From contig JADGPL010000001.1 in the NCBI GenBank assembly GCA_017882455.1, positions 124,001 through 188,000 of the forward strand: 64,000 bases of DNA, given 5' to 3'. The notes under the pieces were generated by a model. That model made no database searches, was not told the origin of the DNA, and saw nothing but the letters and a program-made list of their open reading frames with translations. Source of the stretch: Solirubrobacteraceae bacterium (GTDB taxonomy: Bacteria > Actinomycetota > Thermoleophilia > Solirubrobacterales > Solirubrobacteraceae). Of the stretch, positions 9,345-17,063 are shown in pieces (within the stretch, counting starts at the first letter, position 1; each line of letters starts with the position of its first letter). Position numbers and translations under genes: made by a program.

Positions 9345-9721
9345 CTGTCCACTGCTCCTTTTCCCTCTAGGGTTAGATCGACCGACCCCGGTAATTCCCC
9401 TCCTCAGGACAGAGATGCCCCGAGACCAGTCGTAGCCGTCGGCCGTACCCCAGCCAACAGTGCTGTACGCCCGACCTTGGCAGAAAACACTTCCTGCGTC
9501 AAGGTCAAGCCCTTGCGACGTCGAGACTCCCCGGCGCCGATTCCCCCATGGGAATGCGAACGTTGCCGAAGGCCTGGGCCATCCTCTCCCCTTGCGACGC
9601 TTGACATCATGTCGCGGCGACGGTACCACAGCTCTAGCGCTCTCGTCAACCCCGCCGTATGCGGGGGTTTCACCGTTTTAACCGGCTGGCCGTCCAGACA
9701 GTTCCTGGCTGTACGACCAGC
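9345..9721. other. 377-nt intergenic region with an imperfect hairpin
   Basis: No convincing gene is visible between the minus-strand methyltransferase (stop at 9722) and the secreted-protein start at 9344. An inverted repeat AACCCCGC / GCGGGGGTT (9648-9669, one bulged G, loop CGTAT) sits 53 nt after the methyltransferase stop and could end its transcript, but no T-run follows on the minus strand. The decamer CCTTGCGACG occurs twice (near 9510 and 9592). The segment next to 9344 must hold the promoter of the secreted protein; I could not assign -35/-10 boxes with confidence. Confidence 0.5.
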
Positions 9722-10390
9722 TCAGGCTCGGCGCTGCACCACCACTGTGCGGTCGGCCTCCGCGACGATCCCCCACCCCTGGGCGGCGGACCCGCGAAAC
9801 AGCTCGTTTACAACCTCGGTTGGGCCGGGCAGCCCGCGCCCTCCCGGACGGCCCGCCCTGGCGTCGTGGAAGACGGCGCGCCCAGAAGGAGCGACGAAGC
9901 ACTCCCACGAGCTCCAGTCCAGCTCGCACCCGGCCTGCGAGTGATCGCCGTCGATGAACAGGAGGTCCACCTGCTCTCCCGGCCACGCGGCGGCGACCTC
10001 GTGCGACAGGGCGACATGCCAGCGCACCGTGGGAGCATCGCCGCGCCGCGCGCGCAGCGCCCGGGTGACCGCGCGGCGAGTGGCCCACTCGGTCGCGCCC
10101 CAACCGCCGGGAAGCGCATCCGGGTGAGCCCCGAACGGATCGATCAGATGCAGCTCGGAGTCGCTCGCGAGCGCTCCGCAGAGCGCCACGGCCGAAGAGC
10201 CCTCATAGACTCCGATCTCGACCGCGCGACGGGCACCCGCGGCAGCATCGAGCAGCAGCCGGGCGTCGTCCTCGGAGTGCATCTGCCGCGGCGGGATCAA
10301 GCCGAGCCCCACCCCCAGCGCTCGCAGGCGCACGTCATCGCGCAGGCGGGCCGGCGTGAGGCTTCGCAGCTGTTGCGGCAGGATGGCCAT
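9722..10390 (-). CDS. Class I SAM-dependent methyltransferase (Methyltransf_24 type)
   Basis: 222 residues from ATG 10390. Motif I is AVEIGVYEGSSAVAL (about residues 53-67), followed by an acidic strand end (ELHLIDPFG), then VDLLFIDGDHSQAG and an HDAR motif, the layout of the Methyltransf_24 group that includes small-molecule and sugar methyltransferases. The start lies 10 nt after the stop of the upstream secreted hydrolase gene, so the two are probably co-transcribed. A frame extending to 10537 overlaps that gene and was not used. The substrate cannot be told from sequence. Confidence 0.75.
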   Translation of the reverse strand: MAILPQQLRSLTPARLRDDVRLRALGVGLGLIPPRQMHSEDDARLLLDAAAGARRAVEIGVYEGSSAVALCGALASDSELHLIDPFGAHPDALPGGWGATEWATRRAVTRALRARRGDAPTVRWHVALSHEVAAAWPGEQVDLLFIDGDHSQAGCELDWSSWECFVAPSGRAVFHDARAGRPGGRGLPGPTEVVNELFRGSAAQGWGIVAEADRTVVVQRRA

Positions 10391-10400
10391 TGACGCCAGC

Positions 10401-11699
10401 CTATGCGCACGCCGCGCCCGTCGGCGGCGGCTGCCCCTCAGCGCGCAGGCGCGACCAGGACAGCCACAGGCCGTAGGCCGGAAAGACGCGCGAGAGATCG
10501 GCGCTGGCCAGTCCCACGGGGAAGGCCGGATCGTCACGGAAGGTGTACTGGAAGACAGCCTGCACGCGCGGGTCGCCGTACCAGCTCAGCAGCTGTCGAT
10601 CGAGCTCGCGGCAGCCCTCCTGTTCGCCGCCCGGGTCCTGGCCTCTCGGCTGGCCGGGATGCGGCGCGCCGACGCCCGCCTCTGTCACCCAGATCGCGGC
10701 GCTCCGCGCACAGCCGCCGCGCGCATCCAGCGCGTCCTCGAGCGCGCCCACGGCGTCCACCGACGGCCCGGCGGCGGGGCCGTAGCGGGCGTAGGCGTGG
10801 ATCGACCATACGTCGCCAAGGCAGAGCACGTCCGCGGGGAGCGCCCCCACGAACTCCTTGACGCTCGTGGTGTGGGGCGAGCCCACTTCGAGGTCGTTGA
10901 GCTCGCCCAGCAGGAGGTGGTGGATCCCGCCCGCACCCCGCAGCTCGACTGCCATCGTGCGGGCCAGCTCGCCATAGACGGCCGGCGAGAGCGCGGAGGC
11001 GCTGGCATCGCAGCTCGCCCGCTGGGGCGAGATGAAGCGAGGATCGTTGGGCTCGTTCCACGGGCTCCACCATTCAAGCGCCACGCCCTGCGATGCAGCC
11101 ATCGCCAGCAGCGAGCCGATCAGCGTCCGGTAGCCGGCCAGCGCCGCGGTCCGCAGCGGTCGTGCGAAGGTGCTCGTACCCGGCAATTCACAACCCGACG
11201 GGCCGATTGCCGCCCACGCGGGAGCGCCGAACACGTCGACCACCACGCGGAAGTCACGCGCGTCGCCCGCGGCCCGCTGCTGTGAGGCGATTGCGGCCAG
11301 CTGCGCGCGGATCCCCGCGTACGGTGCGCACGGGCTCACGCCGCGCGCGCACCCGTCCATCCGCGCTTCCAGGCGCGGCGGCGCGTCGCCTCGCGGCTGC
11401 AGGGCGGCCCAGTCGACGAGCAGCCGCAGGTAGGTGGGATGCAGCGCCGTGAGCTCCCTGCGGGCGATCTGGAACGCCGGCGAGGCCGACGGCGCGGCCC
11501 CCGGCGCCCACAGCAGGTTCACGTTGTCCTCGGTGATCCCGAGGGCCGGACCGCGTGGCGGCGGGGCGGGCGTGTTCCCGATGGAGACGTGCAGCGCAGC
11601 GGCTGATCCGCAGCCGACGCACACCAGGGCGAGAACCGCGGCGATCGCTGCCGAGACTGCACAGGGCGCGCGCGGCGCGCCCCGACCCAGCCGGGTCAG
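10401..11699 (-). CDS. Lipoprotein glycoside hydrolase, TIM-barrel clan A (GH5/GH39-like)
   Basis: About 432 residues. The mature protein shows the two signatures of retaining clan-A hydrolases: WSPWNEPND with acid/base Glu at ~216, and IWVTEAG with nucleophile Glu at ~340, plus strand VVVDVFGAPAW. The N-terminus has Arg residues, a hydrophobic stretch and a lipobox-like CVGC (Cys ~30), so it should be lipid-anchored outside the membrane. No ATG, GTG or TTG fits; the only sensible start is CTG at 11699, overlapping the iscA stop as CTGA. Start confidence is therefore low. The substrate is unknown; it resembles in layout the secreted hydrolase at 59306-60313. Confidence 0.7.
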   Translation of the reverse strand: MTRLGRGAPRAPCAVSAAIAAVLALVCVGCGSAAALHVSIGNTPAPPPRGPALGITEDNVNLLWAPGAAPSASPAFQIARRELTALHPTYLRLLVDWAALQPRGDAPPRLEARMDGCARGVSPCAPYAGIRAQLAAIASQQRAAGDARDFRVVVDVFGAPAWAAIGPSGCELPGTSTFARPLRTAALAGYRTLIGSLLAMAASQGVALEWWSPWNEPNDPRFISPQRASCDASASALSPAVYGELARTMAVELRGAGGIHHLLLGELNDLEVGSPHTTSVKEFVGALPADVLCLGDVWSIHAYARYGPAAGPSVDAVGALEDALDARGGCARSAAIWVTEAGVGAPHPGQPRGQDPGGEQEGCRELDRQLLSWYGDPRVQAVFQYTFRDDPAFPVGLASADLSRVFPAYGLWLSWSRLRAEGQPPPTGAACA

Positions 11700-12049
11700 A
11701 CCGCTGAGACCTGCTCCTCCTCGGCGACCCGGAAGGAGGAGCCGCAGCCGCAGGCTGCCACCACGTTGGGATTGTTCACCTTGAATCCGGCGCCCTGGAG
11801 GCTCTCCTCGTAGTCGATCGTGGAGCCGCTCACGAACTGCAGGCTCTCGCCGTCCACCAACAGCTTCAAGCCGTGGCTCTGGAAGACGATGTCGCTCTCG
11901 CGCTCCTCGTCGAAGGCGAGCTGATATTGAAAGCCCGAGCATCCCCCGCCGCGCACGCCCACCCGTAGCCCGGCCACGCTCACGTCCGCCTGCTGGGAGG
12001 CAAGAAACTCGTGCACCTTCTCGGCGCCCTTGTCTGTGATCTCGATCAT
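11696..12049 (-). CDS. A-type Fe-S carrier protein (HesB/IscA family)
   Basis: 117 residues from ATG 12049, preceded by AGGAG at 7 nt. The three cluster-binding cysteines are present: Cys37 in GGGCSGFQY and Cys100/Cys102 in ACGCGSSF. The family carries [2Fe-2S] or [4Fe-4S] clusters to client enzymes in the cytosol; respiratory ErpA-type and IscA-type members cannot be separated here. Its divergent neighbours are a BolA protein and a monothiol CGFS glutaredoxin, which are known partners in Fe-S delivery. Clients nearby could include biotin synthase at 34637. A longer start at 12085 is possible but lacks conservation. Confidence 0.9.
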   Translation of the reverse strand: MIEITDKGAEKVHEFLASQQADVSVAGLRVGVRGGGCSGFQYQLAFDEERESDIVFQSHGLKLLVDGESLQFVSGSTIDYEESLQGAGFKVNNPNVVAACGCGSSFRVAEEEQVSAV

Positions 12050-12146
12050 CGCTCTGCTCCTGTGGACGGCTCCAAGACTTTCCAAAGTATAGCGCCCGCG
12101 CGGCCGCCCCTGAAAGCGTCTGCCGATCCTCTACGCTAGGAGCAAG

Positions 12147-12392
12147 GTGCCCTCTGCCGAGGACATAAAGCAGCGCATCGAGTCCGCCATCCCGGGGGCG
12201 CGCGCCGAGGTGCAGGACACCACCGGTGGCGGCGATCACTTCAGCGCGACCGTGACCGCCGATGCGTTCGACGGACTCACGCGCATCCAGCAGCACCGCC
12301 TCGTCTACGAGGTCTTCGGCGCGGAGATCGGCGGAGCGATCCACGCCCTCGCGCTCAAGACACAGATGCCCACGAAGATCCAGACCCACTGA
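12147..12392 (+). CDS. BolA family protein
   Basis: 81 residues starting with GTG. The sequence fits the full compact BolA fold: an N-terminal helix (AEDIKQRIESAI), a central sheet (HFSATVTADAF), QQHRLVYEVF and the conserved histidine in GAIHALALKT. BolA proteins bind CGFS glutaredoxins through a bridging [2Fe-2S] cluster and act in Fe-S trafficking or iron sensing. The glutaredoxin gene begins 15 nt downstream and is clearly in the same operon. The divergent iscA lies 97 nt upstream. Confidence 0.9.
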   Translation: MPSAEDIKQRIESAIPGARAEVQDTTGGGDHFSATVTADAFDGLTRIQQHRLVYEVFGAEIGGAIHALALKTQMPTKIQTH

Positions 12393-12407
12393 AACCAGGA
12401 GCCTGCC

Positions 12408-12788
12408 ATGTCCGCCAGCCAGTTCGAGCCGATACCGATGTTGAGCAGCGAGCCCGCTGCCGCGCCGGCGCCCAGCGACGATTCCAACCCGATCCGCGAC
12501 GCGATCGCCGAGGCGATCGGCGAGCACAAGGTGATCCTGTTCATGAAGGGGACCCCGGAGGCCCCGGCCTGTGGCTTCTCAGCGCGCACCGTCGCGATCC
12601 TGCAGTCGCTGGACGCGCCCTTCGCCGCCGTCGACATCCTGCCCGACCCGAGGATCCGCCAGGAGCTCTCGGCGATCTCCAACTGGCCCACGATCCCGCA
12701 GCTGTTCGTCGATGGCGAGCTGCTCGGGGGCTGTGACATCGTGACCGAGATGTACGAGTCGGGAGAGCTCGCGCAGGCATTGCTGTAG
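12408..12788 (+). CDS. grxD: Monothiol CGFS glutaredoxin (Grx4 type)
   Basis: 126 residues from ATG 12408 with AGGAG 7 nt upstream. The monothiol active site ACGFSART has its cysteine at residue 55. Other Grx4 marks are the KGTPEAPACGFS segment, WPTIPQLFVDGELLGGCDI with the cis-proline TIPQ, and GGCDI for glutathione binding. The family binds a glutathione-ligated [2Fe-2S] cluster and hands it on with BolA. The first ~27 residues (Ala/Pro-rich) exceed the usual ~105-115-residue length. Directly downstream of bolA. Confidence 0.92.
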   Translation: MSASQFEPIPMLSSEPAAAPAPSDDSNPIRDAIAEAIGEHKVILFMKGTPEAPACGFSARTVAILQSLDAPFAAVDILPDPRIRQELSAISNWPTIPQLFVDGELLGGCDIVTEMYESGELAQALL

Positions 12789-12801
12789 CTTCTGGCGCCG
12801 C

Positions 12802-13665
12802 ATGGCTCCCGTTGCGGTCGCGACCGACAGCACCCACTATCTCCCTCGAGCGCTCGCCGACGAGCTGGGCATCCACCAGGTCAGCCTGTACGTGGGCTGG
12901 CAGGGTCAGCCCGAGCCTGAGCTTGAGATGGACGGCTTCGACGCCTTCTACAAGCGTCTCGGCCGCGACCCGGAACTGCCGATCACCTCGCAGCCCTCGA
13001 TCGGCGACTTCCTGAACGCGTGGGAGCCGCTGCTCGACAGCGGCCACGACGTCGTCTCGGTGCACCTCGCCGGCGGGATCTCGGGCACCTGCGAGGCGGC
13101 GCGCCAGGCCCACGGGCTGCTCGGCGAGCGGGGGCTCAGCGAGCGCGTCGAGGTGATCGACGGCGAAACGGCCTGCGGCGGCACCGGACTGCTGCTGCTC
13201 GCCGCCGCCGCCGCCGCTCGCGCCGGCGCCGACAAGGACGCGGTCGCAGAGCGTGTGCGCGAGGCACGGCGGGCGCTGCGCATATGGTTCTGCCTGGACA
13301 CGCTGGAGTACCTGCGCCGCGGCGGGCGCGTGGGCAAGGCTCAGGCCTGGCTCGGAGGCACGCTGAAGATCAAGCCGATCCTCTCGCTGGAGTATGAGAT
13401 CGTGCCTGTCGAGCGGGTGCGCACGGCCGGGCGGGCGTTCGAGCGCATGGTCGCCTACGCCCAGGATCTCCACGACGCCGGATCCGACGGCTGGGTGGTG
13501 CAGCACATCCAGGCCGGCGATCAGGCCCAGCGGCTGATCGACCGCTGCCGGGAGATATTCGACTCCGAGCCGCTCTTCTGCTCAGAGGTCGGGCCCGTGA
13601 TCGGCACCTACACCGGTCCCGGGCTCATCGGCGTGGGCGCGCTTCCACGCACGCTGCTGAGCTGA
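12802..13665 (+). CDS. DegV family fatty-acid-binding protein
   Basis: 287 residues, full length for DegV. The N-terminal signature VAVATDSTHYLP, the SQPSIGDF segment, the ISGTCEAARQA region and C-terminal VIGTYTGPGLIGVG are all in place. DegV proteins (FakB-like) bind a fatty acid and in Firmicutes present it to the FakA kinase; no FakA homologue is seen here. It begins 13 nt after the glutaredoxin gene, so co-transcription is likely. It converges with the DUF3618 gene, with adjacent ends (13665/13666). Confidence 0.88.
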   Translation: MAPVAVATDSTHYLPRALADELGIHQVSLYVGWQGQPEPELEMDGFDAFYKRLGRDPELPITSQPSIGDFLNAWEPLLDSGHDVVSVHLAGGISGTCEAARQAHGLLGERGLSERVEVIDGETACGGTGLLLLAAAAAARAGADKDAVAERVREARRALRIWFCLDTLEYLRRGGRVGKAQAWLGGTLKIKPILSLEYEIVPVERVRTAGRAFERMVAYAQDLHDAGSDGWVVQHIQAGDQAQRLIDRCREIFDSEPLFCSEVGPVIGTYTGPGLIGVGALPRTLLS

Positions 13666-13881
13666 TCAGCGGCGACGACGACGGCGACGCAGCAGCCGGA
13701 CGCCGATCAGCAGGCCGACGGCCGCAGCCCCCATCGCAATCTCGCTGCTGTGGCGCTCCACGTGGGCGCGCCAGTCGGTCGCGCGCGTGACCTCCCCGCG
13801 CAGGCGCTCCACCGAGATCGCCAGCTCCTGGCGGTTGCTCTCGATCGAGCTGCGGATCTCTGCGGGTGAGCGCTGAGCCAT
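13666..13881 (-). CDS. DUF3618 small membrane-anchored protein
   Basis: 71 residues. It begins with the DUF3618 pattern (SPAEIRSSIESNRQELAISVERLRGEV), an amphipathic helix, then one transmembrane helix (~residues 48-62) and a poly-arginine cytosolic end. Its ATG overlaps the stop of the holin-like gene by one base (TGATG). In actinobacteria such proteins commonly sit with DUF1469/Holin-X-like proteins, as here. Molecular function unknown; a cell-envelope role is inferred from context. Confidence 0.8.
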   Translation of the reverse strand: MAQRSPAEIRSSIESNRQELAISVERLRGEVTRATDWRAHVERHSSEIAMGAAAVGLLIGVRLLRRRRRRR

Positions 13882-14384
13882 CAGCCCTCGCCTCCCGAGG
13901 CCGCCGGATGCGGCGCTGCGCCGGCCCGCGGCGCGCTGTCGGGCGCGGGCGGGCTCGCGCTGACCGCGTCGCGGATCTTGCGTGCCTCCTCAATCGCCAT
14001 GCTCGGCACCGGCGGCGATGAGCGTTTCACTGCCCTGGCGGCGATCGCGCCGGCGAGGACGCCGAGCACGACCAGGATGACCGCCATCGCGAAGAACCCC
14101 CAGAAGTAGGTGAAGTTGTTGCCCGGCAGGTAGTAGTAGAGGAGCCACGCGCAACCCACGAGCACGAATATGAGAGCCATCAGGAAGAAGACGCCGGCGG
14201 CGACGGCGACCACGGTGCCCTTGATGAGCTTGGTCGCCTTTTCGCTCACCTCCGCCTTCGCCAGCTCGATCTCCTCGCGTACGAGCAGGGTTGCGCGCTC
14301 GGAGACTTCGGCGATGGCCGTGGCTATGTTCTGCGGCTGGCCCTCGGGCTTCTCGGCGCCAGGGGGTGGCACGGGGGTGCTCAC
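13881..14384 (-). CDS. Phage-holin-like membrane protein (actinobacterial Holin-X / DUF1469 type)
   Basis: 167 residues from GTG 14384, chosen because it overlaps the stop of the small upstream gene as GTGA. Residues ~20-60 form a charged helix (SERATLLVREEIELAKAEVS), followed by two transmembrane helices (~65-90 and ~103-125) and a Pro/Ala-rich tail. This layout is that of the actinobacterial Holin-X superfamily, which is chromosomal and not phage-linked in most cases. No phage genes are nearby. Role unknown. Confidence 0.75.
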   Translation of the reverse strand: MSTPVPPPGAEKPEGQPQNIATAIAEVSERATLLVREEIELAKAEVSEKATKLIKGTVVAVAAGVFFLMALIFVLVGCAWLLYYYLPGNNFTYFWGFFAMAVILVVLGVLAGAIAARAVKRSSPPVPSMAIEEARKIRDAVSASPPAPDSAPRAGAAPHPAASGGEG

Positions 14385-14518
14385 TCCGGCGGCTCCTCGT
14401 CGAACAGCCGCCTCCAGATCACGGTCGCCGCGCGGGTGGCTGCGATGCTCGCCAGGGCGCTCATACCCGCTAGCAGGCCCGACCACATCAGGCGCTTGAC
14501 CATCTCGTTCTGCATCAT
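14381..14518 (-). CDS. 45-residue membrane protein (DUF4235-like)
   Basis: A short gene from ATG 14518 (second ATG at 14515) to TGA at 14381, where the stop overlaps the holin-like GTG start. The product begins MMQNEMVKRLMW, has one hydrophobic helix (GLLAGMSALASIAATRAA), then VIWRRLFDEEPPE. That order (helix, TVIWRRL, EPP end) resembles DUF4235 proteins, which often precede holin-like and DUF3618 genes in actinobacteria. Tight coupling to both downstream genes supports it being real. The palindrome CCCCGCGGGG at 14533-14542 lies 14 nt upstream. Confidence 0.65.
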   Translation of the reverse strand: MMQNEMVKRLMWSGLLAGMSALASIAATRAATVIWRRLFDEEPPE

Positions 14519-14599
14519 CCGGGCAGTCTATTCCCCGCGGGGGTCGCAACTATGCGCCGAGCGGCCCACGGAGCCGAATCCCCTCCCATGGGCACTGTC

Positions 14600-15244
14600 T
14601 CAGCGCAGGATCGGCTGCTCGCCCGCGCCGGCCTCGAGACCGCCACACACGGTCTCGACCACGAGCCACTTGGCGCGCTCGAACTGCTCCTCGCCCTGCG
14701 GCAGCAGTCCGAAGATCCAGCCGGTGAGCAGCTGCTCGATCGCCCCGTAGAACGCCATCGCGGCAAAGCGCGGTTCGATCTCCGCCTTGAACACCCCTTC
14801 CGCCTGCGCCTCGGTGACGATCCCGCCGATCAGCTCGTAGGCCTCCCGGATCTGGCCGATATGGGTCTGCCCGAAGGAGTTGGCCGCGCGCGTGACCTCG
14901 ACGATGATCACCTTCATCAGATCGGGATCGTGCCGGTAGCTGTCGATGATGAACGACGCGATCGCCCTCAGCTTGTCGCGGACGGGGATCGCTTCGGCGT
15001 CTACCTCGCGGATCAGCGCGAGCATCACGTTCCAGCGCTCGAGGAAGAGCGTGTCGAGGACCTCGTCCTTGGATCCGAAGTAGTGGTAGACGAGGCCATA
15101 GGCCACGCCTGCCTCATCGGCGATGTCCGACACCCGGCATGCGTGAAAGCCCTGGCGCGCGAACACGCGCACGGCCGCATCGAGGATCACACGGCGCTTG
15201 TCCGGGGACTTGGCGCGCGGAGCCGGCGTTCGCCCCGCGCTCAC
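14600..15244 (-). CDS. TetR/AcrR family transcriptional regulator (FadR-like)
   Basis: 214 residues from GTG 15244, which overlaps the stop of the upstream hydrolase (GTGA). The N-terminal helix-turn-helix covers ~residues 17-60 (RVILDAAVRVFARQGF ... VAYGLVYHYFGSKDEVL). The ligand domain contains FIIDSYRHDPDLMKVIIVEVTRAANS, similar to acyl-CoA-responsive TetR regulators. It probably represses its own operon through the inverted repeat at 16139-16154, and may act on nearby acyl-CoA genes. Ligand and targets are inference. Confidence 0.85.
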   Translation of the reverse strand: MSAGRTPAPRAKSPDKRRVILDAAVRVFARQGFHACRVSDIADEAGVAYGLVYHYFGSKDEVLDTLFLERWNVMLALIREVDAEAIPVRDKLRAIASFIIDSYRHDPDLMKVIIVEVTRAANSFGQTHIGQIREAYELIGGIVTEAQAEGVFKAEIEPRFAAMAFYGAIEQLLTGWIFGLLPQGEEQFERAKWLVVETVCGGLEAGAGEQPILR

Positions 15245-16074
15245 GCGGGCACCTCCCCGGGCCAGCGGTAGGCGCCCGGCCGGCGGTTGGCGAGCGAGGG
15301 TAGGCGCGTGCGGATCTCCCGCTGGCGCTCGAGATCCAGATCTGCGAGGACGTAGCCCTCGCCGTCGGCGGCCTGCGCGAGCACCACCCCCCACGGGTCC
15401 ACGACCATGGAGCGTCCGCCAGAGTGCTGGCCGCCCGGATGCTCGCCCACCTGGTTGGCCGCGATCACGAAGGCCTGGTTCTCGATGGCGCGCGCCCGCA
15501 GCAGCGGCTCCCAGTGATCGCGCGTCGTCGCCAGCGTGAAGGCGGCCGGAACCGCGATGATGCGCGCGCCGAGCACGGCGAGGATCCGGTAGAGCTCAGG
15601 GAAGCGCAGGTCGTAGCAGACCGACAACCCCAGCTCCTGCCCGCCGGCGGTGTGCGAGAGGACGATCTCCTCGCCGGGCTCCTCCAGCTCGGACTCGCGG
15701 TAGACGCGCCCGCCGACCTCGACGTCGAACATGTGGATCTTGCGGTAGACAGCCCTGATCTCCCCGCTGGGGGCGACGTGCACGGAGGTGTTGGCCAGCT
15801 TCTCCTGGCCGGGGACCAGCTCCAGGATCGAGCCGGCGAGGAGGTCTATCTGCAGCTCGCGCGCGAGCTCCCGAGCCCAGCGCACCGAGGGACCGCCCTC
15901 GAGCGGCTCGGCCGCGGCCCGCATGTCCTCCTCGGAGCCCATGGCAGTCCACTTCTCGGGGAGTACGACCAGGCTCGCGCCATCGGCGGCGGCTGCGCGT
16001 GTGAGACGGTCGGCGGCAGCCAGGTTCCTGGCCCGATCGGCGCTGGAGCTAAGCTGAACTGCGGCGACCCTCAA
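15241..16074 (-). CDS. Carbon-nitrogen hydrolase (nitrilase superfamily, Nit-like)
   Basis: 277 residues from a TTG start at 16074. The catalytic triad is complete: Glu40 (VVLPEKW), Lys112 (YRKIHMFD) and Cys153 (SVCYDLRFPE). The overall layout matches the omega-amidase/deaminated-glutathione amidase branch (Nit1/Nit2-like) of the nitrilase superfamily, cytosolic enzymes that hydrolyse amide bonds. The substrate is not certain. The TetR gene starts inside its stop codon, so both belong to one transcript facing the operator at 16139-16154. Confidence 0.82.
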   Translation of the reverse strand: MRVAAVQLSSSADRARNLAAADRLTRAAAADGASLVVLPEKWTAMGSEEDMRAAAEPLEGGPSVRWARELARELQIDLLAGSILELVPGQEKLANTSVHVAPSGEIRAVYRKIHMFDVEVGGRVYRESELEEPGEEIVLSHTAGGQELGLSVCYDLRFPELYRILAVLGARIIAVPAAFTLATTRDHWEPLLRARAIENQAFVIAANQVGEHPGGQHSGGRSMVVDPWGVVLAQAADGEGYVLADLDLERQREIRTRLPSLANRRPGAYRWPGEVPA

Positions 16075-16138
16075 AGCAAGTTCCCTCCCGCGGACGCCAT
16101 GCCCGCAGAGTCCCCGGGCACAGGACCCTCGAGATAGA

Positions 16139-16154
16139 TTGACTGGTCAGTCAA
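16139..16154. promoter_or_regulatory. Putative TetR operator, TTGACTG-GT-CAGTCAA
   Basis: Perfect 7-nt arms TTGACTG and CAGTCAA are separated by GT, within the 79-nt divergent gap between the hydrolase/tetR operon (start 16074) and the DUF2804 gene. Size and symmetry suit a TetR dimer. The arms also contain a TTGACT that could serve as a -35 box on either strand, so binding would block both promoters. Assignment to the nearby TetR protein is inference. Confidence 0.6.
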
Positions 16155-17038
16155 TGCCACAGAGCATAACGCCAGAGAGCCCGCGAGTGGTGGCGCCCGC
16201 GCAGCTCGCGCCGGTCGGCTCCCGGCTCTTCCACGGCGCCCGGCCGCTGAAGCGCTGGCGCTACGTGGGCGTCTTCTGCGAGGAGCTGATGGCGTGTGCG
16301 GCGCTCGTGCAGATCGGCCTCGCACGGCAGTCGTTCTGGGCGCTGCACCTGCGCGACGGGTCGGGAATGCGCGAACGCACCAGGCTGTTGCCGCGCCGCG
16401 GCGAGGTGGAGCTCGTCCACGGCCGCCCCGACGCCGGAGCGCCTGTCGGGTCGGCCACGCCGGGAGCGGTACGGGTGCGCGACCGCGGGGTGCGCCTCGA
16501 TCTGCGCCTGGAGGAGGAAGCGGGGATCGAGGCGCTGTGCGCCGATGGTCGCTCGCGGGTGTGGACCCGCAAGCAGGCGGGGATCGCGGTGAGCGGCACG
16601 CTCACGCTCGACGGCGGGCCGGAGCGCCGGATCGAGGCGCTGGCGGTAATAGACGACACCGCCGGCTATCACTCGCGCGTGACCGAGTGGCGCTGGAGCG
16701 CGGGCGTCGGCGAGGGACCGGACGGCACCCCCCTGGCCTGGAACCTCGTCAGCGGCGTCAACGATCCTCCGGCGGGCAGCGAGCGGGCGGTCTGGGTCGA
16801 CGGACGCCCCACGGAGACCGAGCCGGTCAGCTTCGCCGAGGATCTGTGTTCGATCCGCTGCCAGGACGGCGGCGAGCTTCGCTTCCACCCCGAGGTCGAG
16901 CGCCGCCGGCACGACAACCTGGTGCTGCTCTCGAGCGACTACCGGGCGCCCTTCGGAACCTTCTCGGGAGTCCTGCCCGGTGGCGTCGCGCTCGCGCGCG
17001 GCCTGGGCGTGGTCGAGCACCACCGGGCACGCTGGTAG
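16154..17038 (+). CDS. DUF2804 domain-containing protein
   Basis: 294 residues from ATG 16154; TTG 16139 and GTG 16187 are alternative in-frame starts, and GTG 16187 would leave more room for a promoter in the operator. The sequence runs through RWRYVGVFCEELMACAALVQIG, FHPEVERRRHDNLVLLSSDYRAPFG and a closing FSGVLPGG motif, the typical DUF2804 pattern, a lipocalin-like/AttH-type beta barrel. Biochemical role unknown. It is divergent from the tetR operon and may share its operator. Confidence 0.75.
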   Translation: MPQSITPESPRVVAPAQLAPVGSRLFHGARPLKRWRYVGVFCEELMACAALVQIGLARQSFWALHLRDGSGMRERTRLLPRRGEVELVHGRPDAGAPVGSATPGAVRVRDRGVRLDLRLEEEAGIEALCADGRSRVWTRKQAGIAVSGTLTLDGGPERRIEALAVIDDTAGYHSRVTEWRWSAGVGEGPDGTPLAWNLVSGVNDPPAGSERAVWVDGRPTETEPVSFAEDLCSIRCQDGGELRFHPEVERRRHDNLVLLSSDYRAPFGTFSGVLPGGVALARGLGVVEHHRARW

Positions 17039-17063
17039 GCAGGCCACCTGCCGGGCACTCGGC

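Noticed and set aside
13881-14384. Prophage, from the holin-like protein.
   Set aside because: No other phage gene is nearby; chromosomal holin-like proteins with DUF3618 are usual in actinobacteria.
16151-17047. Minus-strand frame covering nearly all of the DUF2804 gene.
   Set aside because: Composition is Arg/Ala/His-rich without motifs, while the plus strand shows a complete DUF2804 pattern.
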